From Sphingomonas sp. S1-29 (GTDB lineage Bacteria > Pseudomonadota > Alphaproteobacteria > Sphingomonadales > Sphingomonadaceae): a stretch of 64,000 bases of DNA. The stretch is taken from assembly GCF_026167545.1 (NCBI RefSeq), contig NZ_CP110678.1, positions 493,501 through 557,500 on the forward strand, written 5' to 3'. The stretch's first letter is position 1. The number at the start of each line of letters is the position of its first letter. The notes under the pieces were generated by a model that made no database searches, was not told the origin of the DNA, and was given only the letters and a program-made list of their open reading frames with translations. Positions 39,267-48,170 of the stretch are shown in pieces. A program made the translations under genes and the position numbers.

Positions 39267-39985
39267 GTGCGCTTTCCCCCAAGCAACAACTGCAAATCTT
39301 TCCAGGCCTCCCGCTTGTGCGCCGGGCTGCTCAGCAGGAACCGGGGGTGCACGCTGGAGATTGCCGAGAACTTGGCCTGCCAGTGCTTAATGTCATGAAA
39401 ACAGCCGCGAGCGTTAGCGCGGTCCGTCCCGAGGAACGCACGGCTCGCCGATTGCGACAGCAGCAGCACCGTTTTGGTGCCCGCCAGCGCCGCCAGATGC
39501 TGCGCGCGGGCGACCAAGGCGGGCTGGTCGTCGGCGGGGATCGACTGGGCGAGCGGCGCGGCGAGACACAATGTCGTCAGGTACACGTCCCCCCGGCTGC
39601 GCCCGATTGCCGCGAGCATCCGATCGAGCAGCCGCGCCTCGGCATCGAGCAGCAACCGGTCGCCGGCGGGATGGTCGAGCATCACCATCAGGTCGGCGGT
39701 CGGATCGCCTTCGCCCTCGACGATCGGCGCGTTCCACTTCGCCTCGGGCGCGCCTTCGCCGACCCGCCAGGCCAGGAACGCCTCGAGCGTTTCGGGAAAT
39801 TCGGCCTCAACCGCGACGGCTGCGGGTTCGGCGGCGGCAACCGCGGGCAAGGGCGCCGCGCGTACCGGCGCCGCGAACCAGTCGCGGACCTGGTCTTCGA
39901 CGAGCACATCGACCCCGGCATCGGCCCACCATTCGAGCGCACTCGCGGTGGCGGCCTGCCAGTCGTTGTGTTGATCTGCCCCCAT
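39263..39985 (-). CDS. Uracil-DNA glycosylase superfamily-like protein (atypical)
   Basis: A 240-residue protein with similarity over its C-terminal half to the family 4/5 uracil-DNA glycosylase fold: LMVMLDHPAGD at the motif-1 position, DVYLTTLCLAAP, and SVHPRFLLSSPAHKREAW at the motif-2 (HP) position. The usual GEGPG-type motif is replaced by LDHPAGD, and only two cysteines are present, so the 4Fe-4S cluster of family 4 cannot form. The N-terminal 90 residues are Ala/Pro-rich. Catalytic activity is therefore doubtful. ATG 39985 is taken as the start. It heads an operon with the transglycosylase and moaB. Confidence 0.65.
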   Translation of the reverse strand: MGADQHNDWQAATASALEWWADAGVDVLVEDQVRDWFAAPVRAAPLPAVAAAEPAAVAVEAEFPETLEAFLAWRVGEGAPEAKWNAPIVEGEGDPTADLMVMLDHPAGDRLLLDAEARLLDRMLAAIGRSRGDVYLTTLCLAAPLAQSIPADDQPALVARAQHLAALAGTKTVLLLSQSASRAFLGTDRANARGCFHDIKHWQAKFSAISSVHPRFLLSSPAHKREAWKDLQLLLGGKRT

Positions 39986-40137
39986 ACCCACCTACCCGAC
40001 GGCAGCTTGACCTTTGGGTCAATCTGCGTGCACCGAACTTCTGCCAGGGCGGTGCCTTGGCGCGACGACCGGGTGGCGGTCAATGCCGGCACGCGAAGTG
40101 CGGCACATCGGGACCACGCCGCCGAATGGAGACTGGG

Positions 40138-41799
40138 ATGAGTGAACGCGAGTCGATGCCCTATGATGTCGTGATCGTCGGCGCGGGGCCTGCCGGGCTG
40201 TCCGCGGCGATCCGGCTCAAACAGCTCGCGAACGACGCCGGCAGCGAGCTGTCGGTGTGCGTGCTCGAAAAGGGCTCCGAGGTCGGCGCGCACATCCTGT
40301 CGGGAGCGGTGATCGATCCCAAGGCGCTCGACGAATTGCTGCCCGAATGGCGCGAGATGGGTTGTCCGCTCGCGCAGACCCCGGTGACCGAGAACCACCA
40401 TTGGGTGCTCTCGAAAAAGGGCAAAAGCTCGCTCCCCGAATTCGCGCTGCCGCCCATCATGCACAATGAAGGCTGCTACACCGGATCGCTCGGCAGCCTG
40501 TGCCGCTGGCTCGCCGAACAGGCCGAAGGGCTTGGGGTCGAAATCTTCCCCGGCTTCGCCGCCGCCGAAATACTGTTCGACGAAGACGGGTCAGTGAAGG
40601 GCGTCGCCACCGGCGACATGGGAATCGCCAAGGACGGCACGCGCAAGTCCGATTGGCAGCCAGGCCTCGAGCTCCACGCGCGCTACACCTTCTTCGCCGA
40701 AGGCGTGCGCGGGCATCTGTCGAAAGAGCTGATGCGCATCTTTGACCTGCGCAATGATTGCGACCCGCAGGTCTATGGCCTCGGCGTCAAGGAGCTCTGG
40801 GACCTCGCCCCCGGCAAGCACGTCCCCGGCCGAGTGATCCACACCCAGGGTTGGCCGCTCAGCGAGACGCAAGGATCGAACGGCGGCGGTTTCCTGTATC
40901 ACCAGGCCAATGGCCAGGTGGCGCTGGGCTTCGTCACCTGGCTCAACTATTCGAACCCTCACCTCTCGCCCTTCCACGAAATGCAGCGCTGGAAGACCCA
41001 CCCCGAGATCGCCGCGATCCTCGAAGGCGGCAAGCGCGTGTCGTACGGCGCGCGCGCGATCAACGACGGCGGCTTCCAGTCGGTGCCCAAGCTCATCTTC
41101 CCCGGCGGCGCGTTGATCGGCTGTTCGGCGGGCTTCGTGAACGTGCCGCGGATCAAGGGCACCCACACCGCGATGAAGACCGGGATGATGGCCGCCGAGG
41201 CGGCGTTCGAAGCGGTCGCCGCCGATCGCCGCGGCGACGAGCTCGCCGCCTATGCCAGCGCCTATGAGAGCAGCTGGGTCCGCGAGGAATTGCGCCGCGT
41301 CCGCAACGTCGTGCCGCTGGTCAAAAAGCATGGCGACCTGATCGGGTCGGGGCTGTCGGGGGTGCATATGTGGGCCGAGCATCTGGGGGTGAAGATGCCC
41401 GGCACGATGCGCCACCATCCCGATCACGAAAGCCTGTGGCGCGCCGAGGACGTCCCCAAGATCGCCTATCCCAAGCCCGATGGCGTGCTGACCTTCGATC
41501 GCCTCTCGTCGGTGTTTCTGTCGAACACCAATCACGAGGAGGACCAGCCGGTCCATCTGACGCTCAAGGACCCCGCCGTGCCGATCGCGCACAACCTGCC
41601 CTTGTACGACGAGCCGGCGCAGCGTTATTGTCCCGCGGGTGTGTATGAAGTGGTGGGCGAGGAAACCGGCGATCCGAAGTTCGTCATCAACGCGCAGAAC
41701 TGCGTCCACTGCAAGACGTGCGACATCAAGGACCCCACGCAGAACATCAACTGGGTGGTGCCCGAAGGCGGCGGAGGGCCCAATTATCCGAACATGTAG
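40138..41799 (+). CDS. Electron transfer flavoprotein-ubiquinone oxidoreductase
   Basis: A 553-residue membrane-associated flavoprotein passing electrons from ETF (fatty acid and amino acid dehydrogenases) to ubiquinone. The FAD-binding VVIVGAGPAGLSAAIRL is at about residues 13-30. The C-terminal 4Fe-4S ferredoxin-type cluster has the ligands CPAGVYE and CVHCKTCDIKDP, followed by QNINWVVPEGGGGPNYPNM as in ETF-QO. ATG 40138 is preceded by GGAG; the longer open frame upstream is not protein-like. The gene for the TPR protein begins one base after the stop. Confidence 0.95.
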   Translation: MSERESMPYDVVIVGAGPAGLSAAIRLKQLANDAGSELSVCVLEKGSEVGAHILSGAVIDPKALDELLPEWREMGCPLAQTPVTENHHWVLSKKGKSSLPEFALPPIMHNEGCYTGSLGSLCRWLAEQAEGLGVEIFPGFAAAEILFDEDGSVKGVATGDMGIAKDGTRKSDWQPGLELHARYTFFAEGVRGHLSKELMRIFDLRNDCDPQVYGLGVKELWDLAPGKHVPGRVIHTQGWPLSETQGSNGGGFLYHQANGQVALGFVTWLNYSNPHLSPFHEMQRWKTHPEIAAILEGGKRVSYGARAINDGGFQSVPKLIFPGGALIGCSAGFVNVPRIKGTHTAMKTGMMAAEAAFEAVAADRRGDELAAYASAYESSWVREELRRVRNVVPLVKKHGDLIGSGLSGVHMWAEHLGVKMPGTMRHHPDHESLWRAEDVPKIAYPKPDGVLTFDRLSSVFLSNTNHEEDQPVHLTLKDPAVPIAHNLPLYDEPAQRYCPAGVYEVVGEETGDPKFVINAQNCVHCKTCDIKDPTQNINWVVPEGGGGPNYPNM

Positions 41800-41800
41800 G

Positions 41801-43423
41801 GTGGGAATCGCCGGCGCAGCGATCGCCGCGATGTTGGTGGTGTCGCCCGCGCTCGCCGCCAACGACCCGCCGACCGGCGCCAGCCTCGCCGCCTATGTCC
41901 GCGCGCGCGCCGCCGCCGCCGATGGCGCCGCCGACATCGCCGCGCGCGGCTATGCGATCGCGCTCGCCGACGATCCGGGCAACGAAGTCATCGCGATCCG
42001 CGCGTTTCGCGAAGGGATTGCGGTGGGCGATCTCGATCTCGCGCGCCGCGCGCTCGCGGTGCTCGAACGCTCGAACGTCGCGCCCGCCGATACGGTGATG
42101 CTGCGCTATGCCGATCGGGTGCGCGCGCGCGACTGGCCGGGCGCGCGCGCCGCCGCCGCGCAAGTGGCGCAAGGCCCGCTCGATTTCGTCGGCCCGGTGC
42201 TGCTCGCCTGGGTGGCGTTCGAGGAAGGCGCCGCCGACCCCGCTGCCGAGCTCGCCGCCGCCGAAGCCAATGTCATTTCGCGCCGCTACGCCGCCGAAAA
42301 CCGCGCGCTGCTGCTGATCGCGCAAGGTGACTATGCACAGGCCGCCGACGCGCTCAGCGCATTGCTCGGCAACGACCAGGCCAGCCTCGACCTGCGGCTG
42401 AACGCCGCGCAGCTGTTCCAGGGCAAGCGCCAGGGCAAGCTCGCGCGCGAACTGCTGGGCGGCAATGATCCGGTGCTGGTGGCGCAGCGATCGTCGCTCG
42501 GGCGCGGCGCCAAGGCGGGGGCGGCGTTCGGTGCCTCGCGGCTGTTTACCCGGCTTGCCGCCGACCTGGGGCGCGACGAAGCCTCGCCGCTGTCGATCCT
42601 GCTCGGCCGCACCGCGCTGCTGCTCGATCCGACCGACGATCGCGCGCGGTTGCTGCTCGCCGACACGCTGTCGCAGCAGGGGGCGGGGACCCGAGCGCTC
42701 GCGCTGCTCGATTCGATCGGCGCCAAAAGCGCGTTCGCCAGCGTCGCGCAGGCGGCGCGCGTGACGGTGCTGACGCGGATGGAGGACGAGGCGGGGGCGC
42801 TCGCCGCAGCCAAGGCGCTCGCCGACGCACCCGGCGCAACGGTGACCGAGGCGCAATCCTATGGCGATCTGCTGGTCGACCAGAACCGCTTCGACGATGC
42901 CGCCGCGGCTTATGCGACGGCAATGGCGCGCGCGGGCGAGGGGGCCGATTGGGTGCTCAACCTCCAGCGCGGCGGCGCGCTCGAACAGGCGGGGCGCTGG
43001 GACGAGGCGCTGCCCTTTCTTCGCCGCGCGGTCGAGCTCGCGCCGCAGGAGCCGGTGGCGCTTAATTATCTCGGCTATGCGCAGGTCGAACGCGGCGAGA
43101 ATCTGGCCGAGGGGCAGAAGCTGCTCGAACAGGCGCGGGCGCTGCGCCCCGATGACCCGTCGATCACCGATTCGCTCGGCTGGGCCTATGTCCAGCGCGG
43201 CCAATGGGACAAGGGATTGCCGCTGCTCGAACAGGCCGCCGCCGCCGAGCCCGGCGATGTCACGATCAACGAGCATCTGGGCGATGCCTATTGGCGCACC
43301 GGCCGGCGCTACGAGGCGCGCTATGCCTGGCGCGCCGCCGCGGTCCATGCCGAGGGCGACGATGCCAAGCGGCTCGCGGGCAAGCTCGCCGACGGGCTTG
43401 CCCCGGTGACCGCGGCGCGCTGA
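41801..43423 (+). CDS. Exported tetratricopeptide repeat protein
   Basis: A 540-residue Ala-rich protein. Starting at GTG 41801 it has a signal peptide (GIAGAAIAAMLVVSPALAA). The body is helical throughout, with clear TPR units near the C-terminus (WDEALPFLRRAVELAPQEP, AEGQKLLEQARALRPDDP, WDKGLPLLEQAAAAEPGDV, about residues 395-520). TPR proteins mediate protein-protein contacts; the partner is unknown. It lies 1 base after the ETF-QO stop and 4 bases before ispE, so it probably shares their transcript. An internal ATG would remove the signal peptide and is rejected. Confidence 0.82.
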   Translation: MGIAGAAIAAMLVVSPALAANDPPTGASLAAYVRARAAAADGAADIAARGYAIALADDPGNEVIAIRAFREGIAVGDLDLARRALAVLERSNVAPADTVMLRYADRVRARDWPGARAAAAQVAQGPLDFVGPVLLAWVAFEEGAADPAAELAAAEANVISRRYAAENRALLLIAQGDYAQAADALSALLGNDQASLDLRLNAAQLFQGKRQGKLARELLGGNDPVLVAQRSSLGRGAKAGAAFGASRLFTRLAADLGRDEASPLSILLGRTALLLDPTDDRARLLLADTLSQQGAGTRALALLDSIGAKSAFASVAQAARVTVLTRMEDEAGALAAAKALADAPGATVTEAQSYGDLLVDQNRFDDAAAAYATAMARAGEGADWVLNLQRGGALEQAGRWDEALPFLRRAVELAPQEPVALNYLGYAQVERGENLAEGQKLLEQARALRPDDPSITDSLGWAYVQRGQWDKGLPLLEQAAAAEPGDVTINEHLGDAYWRTGRRYEARYAWRAAAVHAEGDDAKRLAGKLADGLAPVTAAR

Positions 43424-43427
43424 CCCG

Positions 43428-44294
43428 ATGATTGTCGAAGCCGCCCCCGCCAAGCTCAATCTCGCGCTCCACGTCCGCGCACGGCGGCCCGACGGCTATC
43501 ACGAGCTCGAGACATTGTTCGCTTTCGTCGCCGATGGCGATGTCGTGACGATCGACCCCGGCGGCGCGCCGGGGCTGACGCTGACCGGCCCCTTCGCCGC
43601 GGGCCTGTCGGGCGAGGGCGACAATCTGGTGCTGCGCGCCGAACGGCTGTTCCGCGCGCGTGTCGTCGATCGCCCACCGATGGCGATACTGCTCGACAAG
43701 CGGTTGCCCGTGGCGTCGGGGATCGGCGGCGGCTCGGCCGATGCCGCCGCCACCCTGCGCGCGCTGGCGCGGCTTGAGGGGGTAGCCATCGACGATCCGC
43801 GGCTGTTCGACTGCGCCGAGGCGCTGGGGTCCGACGTGCCCGCCTGTTTGCTCGGCAGAACCGCGCTCGGGCGCGGGCGCGGCGAGGTGCTGCTGCCGCT
43901 CGATGGGCTGGCGGCGCTGCCCGCGTTGCTGATCAATCCCGGCGTCGCGGTGTCGACCGCGGCGGTGTTCGCGCGCTGGGACGGGATCGATCGCGGGCCG
44001 ATCGGGCAGGGCGATCCGCTCGCCGCGGCGCTTGCCGGGCGCAACGATCTCGAGCCGCCCGCGCTCGCGCTCGCGCCGGTGATTGCCGAGATACTGGCGT
44101 TGCTTGCCGCGCAGCCGGGGGTCCGGCTGGCGCGGATGTCGGGGTCGGGGGCGACGTGCTTCGCGCTGTTCGATACCGCCGATCAGCGCGCCGCCGCCGC
44201 CGCGCGGATGCGCGCCGCGTGCCCCTGGTGGTGTCTCGAAACGGTGCTCGCGGGACAGCCTGGCGTACCAAGCCGGGACCAGGCCGCCGCATGA
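43428..44294 (+). CDS. ispE: 4-diphosphocytidyl-2-C-methyl-D-erythritol kinase
   Basis: A 288-residue GHMP kinase of the methylerythritol phosphate isoprenoid pathway. PAKLNLALHVRARRPDGYHEL (the substrate-binding Lys/Asn start), LPVASGIGGGSADAAA (the ATP-binding GHMP motif) and RMSGSGATCFALF near the C-terminus are characteristic. ATG 43428 lies 4 bases after the TPR gene. No other isp genes are in the window. Confidence 0.95.
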   Translation: MIVEAAPAKLNLALHVRARRPDGYHELETLFAFVADGDVVTIDPGGAPGLTLTGPFAAGLSGEGDNLVLRAERLFRARVVDRPPMAILLDKRLPVASGIGGGSADAAATLRALARLEGVAIDDPRLFDCAEALGSDVPACLLGRTALGRGRGEVLLPLDGLAALPALLINPGVAVSTAAVFARWDGIDRGPIGQGDPLAAALAGRNDLEPPALALAPVIAEILALLAAQPGVRLARMSGSGATCFALFDTADQRAAAAARMRAACPWWCLETVLAGQPGVPSRDQAAA

Positions 44295-44460
44295 CCCGCC
44301 GGTATCGTTCGGTTAACGCTTTGGCGCGTATCTTGCTGGGAGCCGGACAAGCGAATCCTACGCCGGGAGCGGATCGTTCGCTGACGGCCTGCGCCTCACG
44401 GCCACGTCGTGGGAAAGCGGAAGGGCGGTGCGTGCAAGCGTGCCGCCCTAACGTGCCCGC
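44295..44460 (+). other. Noncoding spacer with hairpin ahead of the enoyl-CoA hydratase-fold gene
   Basis: No protein is evident. A 10-pair stem GGGCGGTGCG / CGTGCCGCCC (two G-U pairs, 6-base loop) lies at 44423-44448, followed by TAACGT at 44449-44454, 6 bases before the ATG. The hairpin may end ispE transcription or sit over the -10 region of the next gene; there is no T-run. Confidence 0.35.
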
Positions 44461-45192
44461 ATGATCGCGATCTCGACCACCGACCATATCGCGACGCTGA
44501 CGCTCGATCGCTCTGCGGCGCGCAACGCGCTGCGGATCGCCGATTGGGACGCGCTCGCCGCCGCGATCCGCGACCTGCCGCTCACCGTCCGCGCGCTGGT
44601 GCTCCATGGCGGGGCCAGCTTCTGCGCTGGCGCCGACCTGCGCGAACTCGAGACGCTGCGCGACGACAGCGCGATGCGCCCGCGTTTCCGGATCGCGATG
44701 GCGACCGCGATCGAGGCGCTGGCGGCTTGCCCGGTGCCGGTGATCGCGGGCATTGCGGGCGGATGCTACGGCGCCGGGGTCGCGCTGGCGATCGCCGCCG
44801 ATATCCGCATCGCCGCCCCCGATGCCACCTTCGCCACCACCCCCGCACGGCTCGGGATCGGCTATCCCGCGACCGACGTCGCGCGGCTGGCGTCGCGGAT
44901 CGGCCAAGGCCATGCCGCGCGGCTGCTATTCTCGGCGCAACCGATCCCCGCCGACGAAGCGCTGCGGATCGGCTTGGTCGAGCAGCTCGCCGACGATCCG
45001 ATCGCCGCCGCGCACGCGATCGCCGCGACGATCGCCGACAACGCCCCCGCCGCGGTCCGGCTGCTCAAGCGCGTGCTCCGCCACCCCGACGAGGCAGGGC
45101 ACGACGCCGCGTTCGAGGCGCGCTTCGGCACCGCCGCCTTCACCGAGGGGCTTACGGCCTTCGCAGGTAAACGAAAGCCCGATTTCCCATGA
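44461..45192 (+). CDS. Enoyl-CoA hydratase/isomerase family protein (catalytic Glu pair not conserved)
   Basis: A 243-residue crotonase-fold protein. The oxyanion-hole segments are GGASFCAGADLRELE and IAGIAGGCYGAGVALAIAADIRIA. At the positions of the two hydratase glutamates the sequence reads FATTPARLGIGYPATDVARL, without Glu, so classical hydratase chemistry is unlikely; isomerase, hydrolase or another crotonase reaction is possible. It overlaps the N-formylglutamate amidohydrolase start by ATGA. Confidence 0.78.
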   Translation: MIAISTTDHIATLTLDRSAARNALRIADWDALAAAIRDLPLTVRALVLHGGASFCAGADLRELETLRDDSAMRPRFRIAMATAIEALAACPVPVIAGIAGGCYGAGVALAIAADIRIAAPDATFATTPARLGIGYPATDVARLASRIGQGHAARLLFSAQPIPADEALRIGLVEQLADDPIAAAHAIAATIADNAPAAVRLLKRVLRHPDEAGHDAAFEARFGTAAFTEGLTAFAGKRKPDFP

Positions 45193-45923
45193 ACCATCCC
45201 CCGGTCGCGATCCTCGAAGGCGCGAGCGACATCCTGCTGCTGTGCGATCACGCCTCCGACGTGGTGCCCGAGGGGATCGACCTCGGCATCGATCCGGCGC
45301 TGCTCGCCAAGCATATCGCGGTCGATATCGGTGCCGCGCCGCTGACCGCAGCGCTCGCCGCGCGGCTCGGCGCGCCCGCGCTGTCGGGGACGGTGTCGCG
45401 GCTGGTGATCGACCTCCACCGCGAGACCGACCATCCCGCGCTCGTTCCTGCCGCGAGCGACGGCCACGCGGTGCCGGGCAATGTCGGCATCGACCGTTTC
45501 GACCGGATCGCGCGCTTCCACGCGCCCTATCACGCCGCGCTCGCCCGCGAGATCGCCGCACGCCGCCCGCGGCTGCTGGTGGCGATCCACAGCTTCACCC
45601 CCCGGCTCGAAGCCGGCGGCGAAGCGCGCGCGATGCATGCCGGCATCCTCTACAATCGCGACGATCGCGCCGCCCGCGTGCTGCTCACCGAGCTTCGCGC
45701 CGCGGGGATCGAAACCGGCGACAACGCGCCCTATTCGGGGCGCCTGGTCAACACGACGCTCAACCGCCACGGCGAGGGCAGGGGGGTCGCGTGCGTCTCG
45801 ATCGAGGTCCGCAACGACCTGATCGCCGATGCCGCAGGCGTCGAGCGCTGGGCCGAGCTGCTGGCGCCGATGATCGAAAAGGCGCGTAACAGTCTTGCGT
45901 TCGGGGTCGCCCCTACGCAATAG
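45189..45923 (+). CDS. N-formylglutamate amidohydrolase family protein
   Basis: A 244-residue zinc-dependent amidohydrolase (HutG/FGase family). [14 protein letters not shown] is the metal-binding HAS motif, [19 protein letters not shown] the conserved RxxxDxNR-like stretch, and [10 protein letters not shown] the HSFTP motif. Members hydrolyse N-formylglutamate in histidine breakdown, but no hut genes are here and the substrate may differ. ATG 45189 overlaps the preceding stop. Confidence 0.82.
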   Translation: MNHPPVAILEGASDILLLCDHASDVVPEGIDLGIDPALLAKHIAVDIGAAPLTAALAARLGAPALSGTVSRLVIDLHRETDHPALVPAASDGHAVPGNVGIDRFDRIARFHAPYHAALAREIAARRPRLLVAIHSFTPRLEAGGEARAMHAGILYNRDDRAARVLLTELRAAGIETGDNAPYSGRLVNTTLNRHGEGRGVACVSIEVRNDLIADAAGVERWAELLAPMIEKARNSLAFGVAPTQ

Positions 45924-45931
45924 GCTTGCGC

Positions 45932-47665
45932 ATGACCGACCAAGCCAAACCGCGCTTCGACAAGACGAAGCTCCCCAGCCGCCACGTTTCGCTCGGGCCC
46001 GAGCGCGCGCCGCATCGCAGCTATTATTACGCGATGGGGCTGCACGAGCAGGACATCGCCCAACCCTTTGTCGGCATCGCCAGCGCGGGCAACGACAGCG
46101 CGCCGTGCAACACCACGCTCAACGACCAGGCCGATGCCGCGCGCGCCGGCGTGATCGCCGGCGGCGGGATGCCGCGCCGCTTCAACACGATCACCGTCAC
46201 CGACGGGATCGCGATGGGGCACCAGGGGATGAAGTCCTCGCTCGTCAGCCGCGAAGTCATCGCCGATTCGATCGAACTCAGCATGCGCGGCCATTGCTAC
46301 GACGCGTTTCTGGGCTTCGCCGGCTGCGACAAGTCGCTGCCGGGCATGATGATGGCGATGCTCCGGCTCAACGTTCCCGGCATCTTCGTCTATGGCGGCT
46401 CGATCCTGCCCGGCCGCTTCCAGGAGCGCGACGTCACCGTCGTCGACGTGTTCGAGGCGGTGGGCCAATATGCCGCGGGCAATTGCCCGCTCGCGCAGCT
46501 GACCGCGCTCGAAAAGGTCGCCTGCCCCGGCCACGGCGCGTGCGGTGGTCAGTTCACCGCCAACACGATGGCGTGCGTGGGCGAGGCGATCGGGCTGTCG
46601 CTGCCCAATTCGAACATGGTGCCCGCGCCCTATGACAGCCGCGAGGCGATCGCGATCGCCGCCGGCGAGCAGGTCATGCACCTCGTCGAGCGCAACCTTC
46701 GCCCGCGCGACATCGCCACCCGCGCCGCCTTCGTCAACGCCGCGCGCGTCGTCGCGGCGACCGGCGGCTCGACCAACGCCGCGCTCCATTTGCCCGCGAT
46801 GGCGAGCGAGGCGGGGATCGAGTTCGACCTGTTCGATGTCGCTGAGGCTTTCAAATCAACGCCTTACCTCGCCGATCTCAAACCCGGCGGCAGATATGTC
46901 GCCAAGGACATGCACGCTGCGGGCGGCGTCTACATGCTCATGAAGACGATGCTCGCGGGCGGCCTGCTCGACGGCGATTGCCTCACCGTCACCGGCCGCA
47001 CGCTCGGCGAGAATATCGACCAGGTCACCTGGAACCCCGACCAGAAGGTCATCTACGACGTCAAGACGCCGATCACCCCGACCGGTGGGGTGGTCGGCCT
47101 GCGCGGATCGCTCGCCCCCGATGGCGCGATCGTCAAGGTCGCTGGGCTGCACCGGCTGCAGTTCGAAGGCGTCGCGCGCTGCTTCGATTGCGAGGAAGAC
47201 GCCTTCGCCGCGGTCGAGGCGCGCGACATTGCCGAGGGATCGGTGGTGATCATCCGCTACGAAGGCCCCAAGGGTGGCCCCGGCATGCGCGAGATGCTGT
47301 CGACCACTGCCGCGCTTTACGGGCTGGGGCTGGGCGAGAAGGTGGCGCTGATCACCGACGGGCGCTTCTCGGGCGGCACCCGCGGCTTCTGCATCGGCCA
47401 TGTCGGCCCCGAAGCCGCCGAAGGCGGGCCGATCGCGCTGATCGAGGATGGCGACATCATCCGCATCGATGCCGAAGCCGGGACGATCGACCTCGATGTT
47501 CCAGAAGCCGTGCTCGCCGAGCGCCGCGCGGCGTGGCGCCCGCGCACCAACGACTATCAGGCGGGGGCCTTGTGGCGCTATGCCAGGACGGTAGGCCCCG
47601 CCAGTCGCGGCGCGGTCACCCATCCGGGGGCGGCGAGCGAAACCCATGTCTATGCGGATATCTGA
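45932..47665 (+). CDS. ilvD: Dihydroxy-acid dehydratase
   Basis: A 577-residue Fe-S dehydratase of the branched-chain amino acid pathway, converting dihydroxyisovalerate and its methyl homologue to keto acids. The cluster-binding Cys are in [23 protein letters not shown] and [16 protein letters not shown]; the C-terminal [21 protein letters not shown] is also typical. ATG 45932 is taken; no strong ribosome-binding site precedes it. Other ilv genes are not in the window. Confidence 0.94.
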   Translation: MTDQAKPRFDKTKLPSRHVSLGPERAPHRSYYYAMGLHEQDIAQPFVGIASAGNDSAPCNTTLNDQADAARAGVIAGGGMPRRFNTITVTDGIAMGHQGMKSSLVSREVIADSIELSMRGHCYDAFLGFAGCDKSLPGMMMAMLRLNVPGIFVYGGSILPGRFQERDVTVVDVFEAVGQYAAGNCPLAQLTALEKVACPGHGACGGQFTANTMACVGEAIGLSLPNSNMVPAPYDSREAIAIAAGEQVMHLVERNLRPRDIATRAAFVNAARVVAATGGSTNAALHLPAMASEAGIEFDLFDVAEAFKSTPYLADLKPGGRYVAKDMHAAGGVYMLMKTMLAGGLLDGDCLTVTGRTLGENIDQVTWNPDQKVIYDVKTPITPTGGVVGLRGSLAPDGAIVKVAGLHRLQFEGVARCFDCEEDAFAAVEARDIAEGSVVIIRYEGPKGGPGMREMLSTTAALYGLGLGEKVALITDGRFSGGTRGFCIGHVGPEAAEGGPIALIEDGDIIRIDAEAGTIDLDVPEAVLAERRAAWRPRTNDYQAGALWRYARTVGPASRGAVTHPGAASETHVYADI

Positions 47666-48170
47666 GCGCCAATGCCCTGCAACCACCGTTCGCACTGAGC
47701 TTGTCGAAGTGCCGTTCTTCTTTTCGCAGCGCACGACAAGAAGGAGCCGTGCTTCGACAGGCCCAGCACGAACGGGGCGGGGGGTAGCGCTCTTGCTCGC
47801 GCTCGCCGCCTGCTCCGAAGCCGAACCCCCGATCGCCAACGAACCCGTCATCGCCAATATCGACGAACAGGTCCGCGTCGCGCGCGCTGCCGACAGCCGG
47901 ATCCTGTGCGCGCCGCGGGGCGCCGAGGGCTTCGCGCCCAACTGCACGATCGAGCGGATCGTCGACGACAAGGGGACGCTGCTGACGCTCCGCCTGCCCG
48001 ATGGCGGCTTCCACCGGCTGCGCGTCGCGAGCGACGGGAGCGGCGTGGTCGCCGCCGACGGCGCCGAACCCGCCAGCGTGGCGATCGTCGCCGACGGACT
48101 GATCGAGGTCGCGATCGGCGATTCGAAATTCCGCCTCCCCGCGATCGTCGAGGAAGGCGCGCCGACGTGA
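47646..48170 (+). CDS. Small predicted lipoprotein, N-terminus running through a dispersed repeat
   Basis: From about 47782 the frame reads [11 protein letters not shown], a good signal-peptide core with a lipobox (LAAC), followed by roughly 120 residues without a recognised domain ([27 protein letters not shown]). The start is unresolved. In-frame choices are ATG 47646 (overlapping ilvD by 20 bases), GTG 47709 and TTG 47793, and the first two lie before or inside an inverted repeat at 47686-47775. TTG 47793 would leave too short a signal peptide. The stop overlaps the next gene as GTGA, which supports the frame being translated. Function unknown. Confidence 0.6.
   Translation: MSMRISERQCPATTVRTELVEVPFFFSQRTTRRSRASTGPARTGRGVALLLALAACSEAEPPIANEPVIANIDEQVRVARAADSRILCAPRGAEGFAPNCTIERIVDDKGTLLTLRLPDGGFHRLRVASDGSGVVAADGAEPASVAIVADGLIEVAIGDSKFRLPAIVEEGAPT
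47686..47775. repeat. Inverted repeat, TTCGACAAGCTCAG family, between ilvD and the lipoprotein
   Basis: The arm at 47686-47709 (CCGTTCGCACTGAGC onwards) is matched imperfectly by 47752-47775. The element probably contributes the first codons of the lipoprotein gene. Confidence 0.75.
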
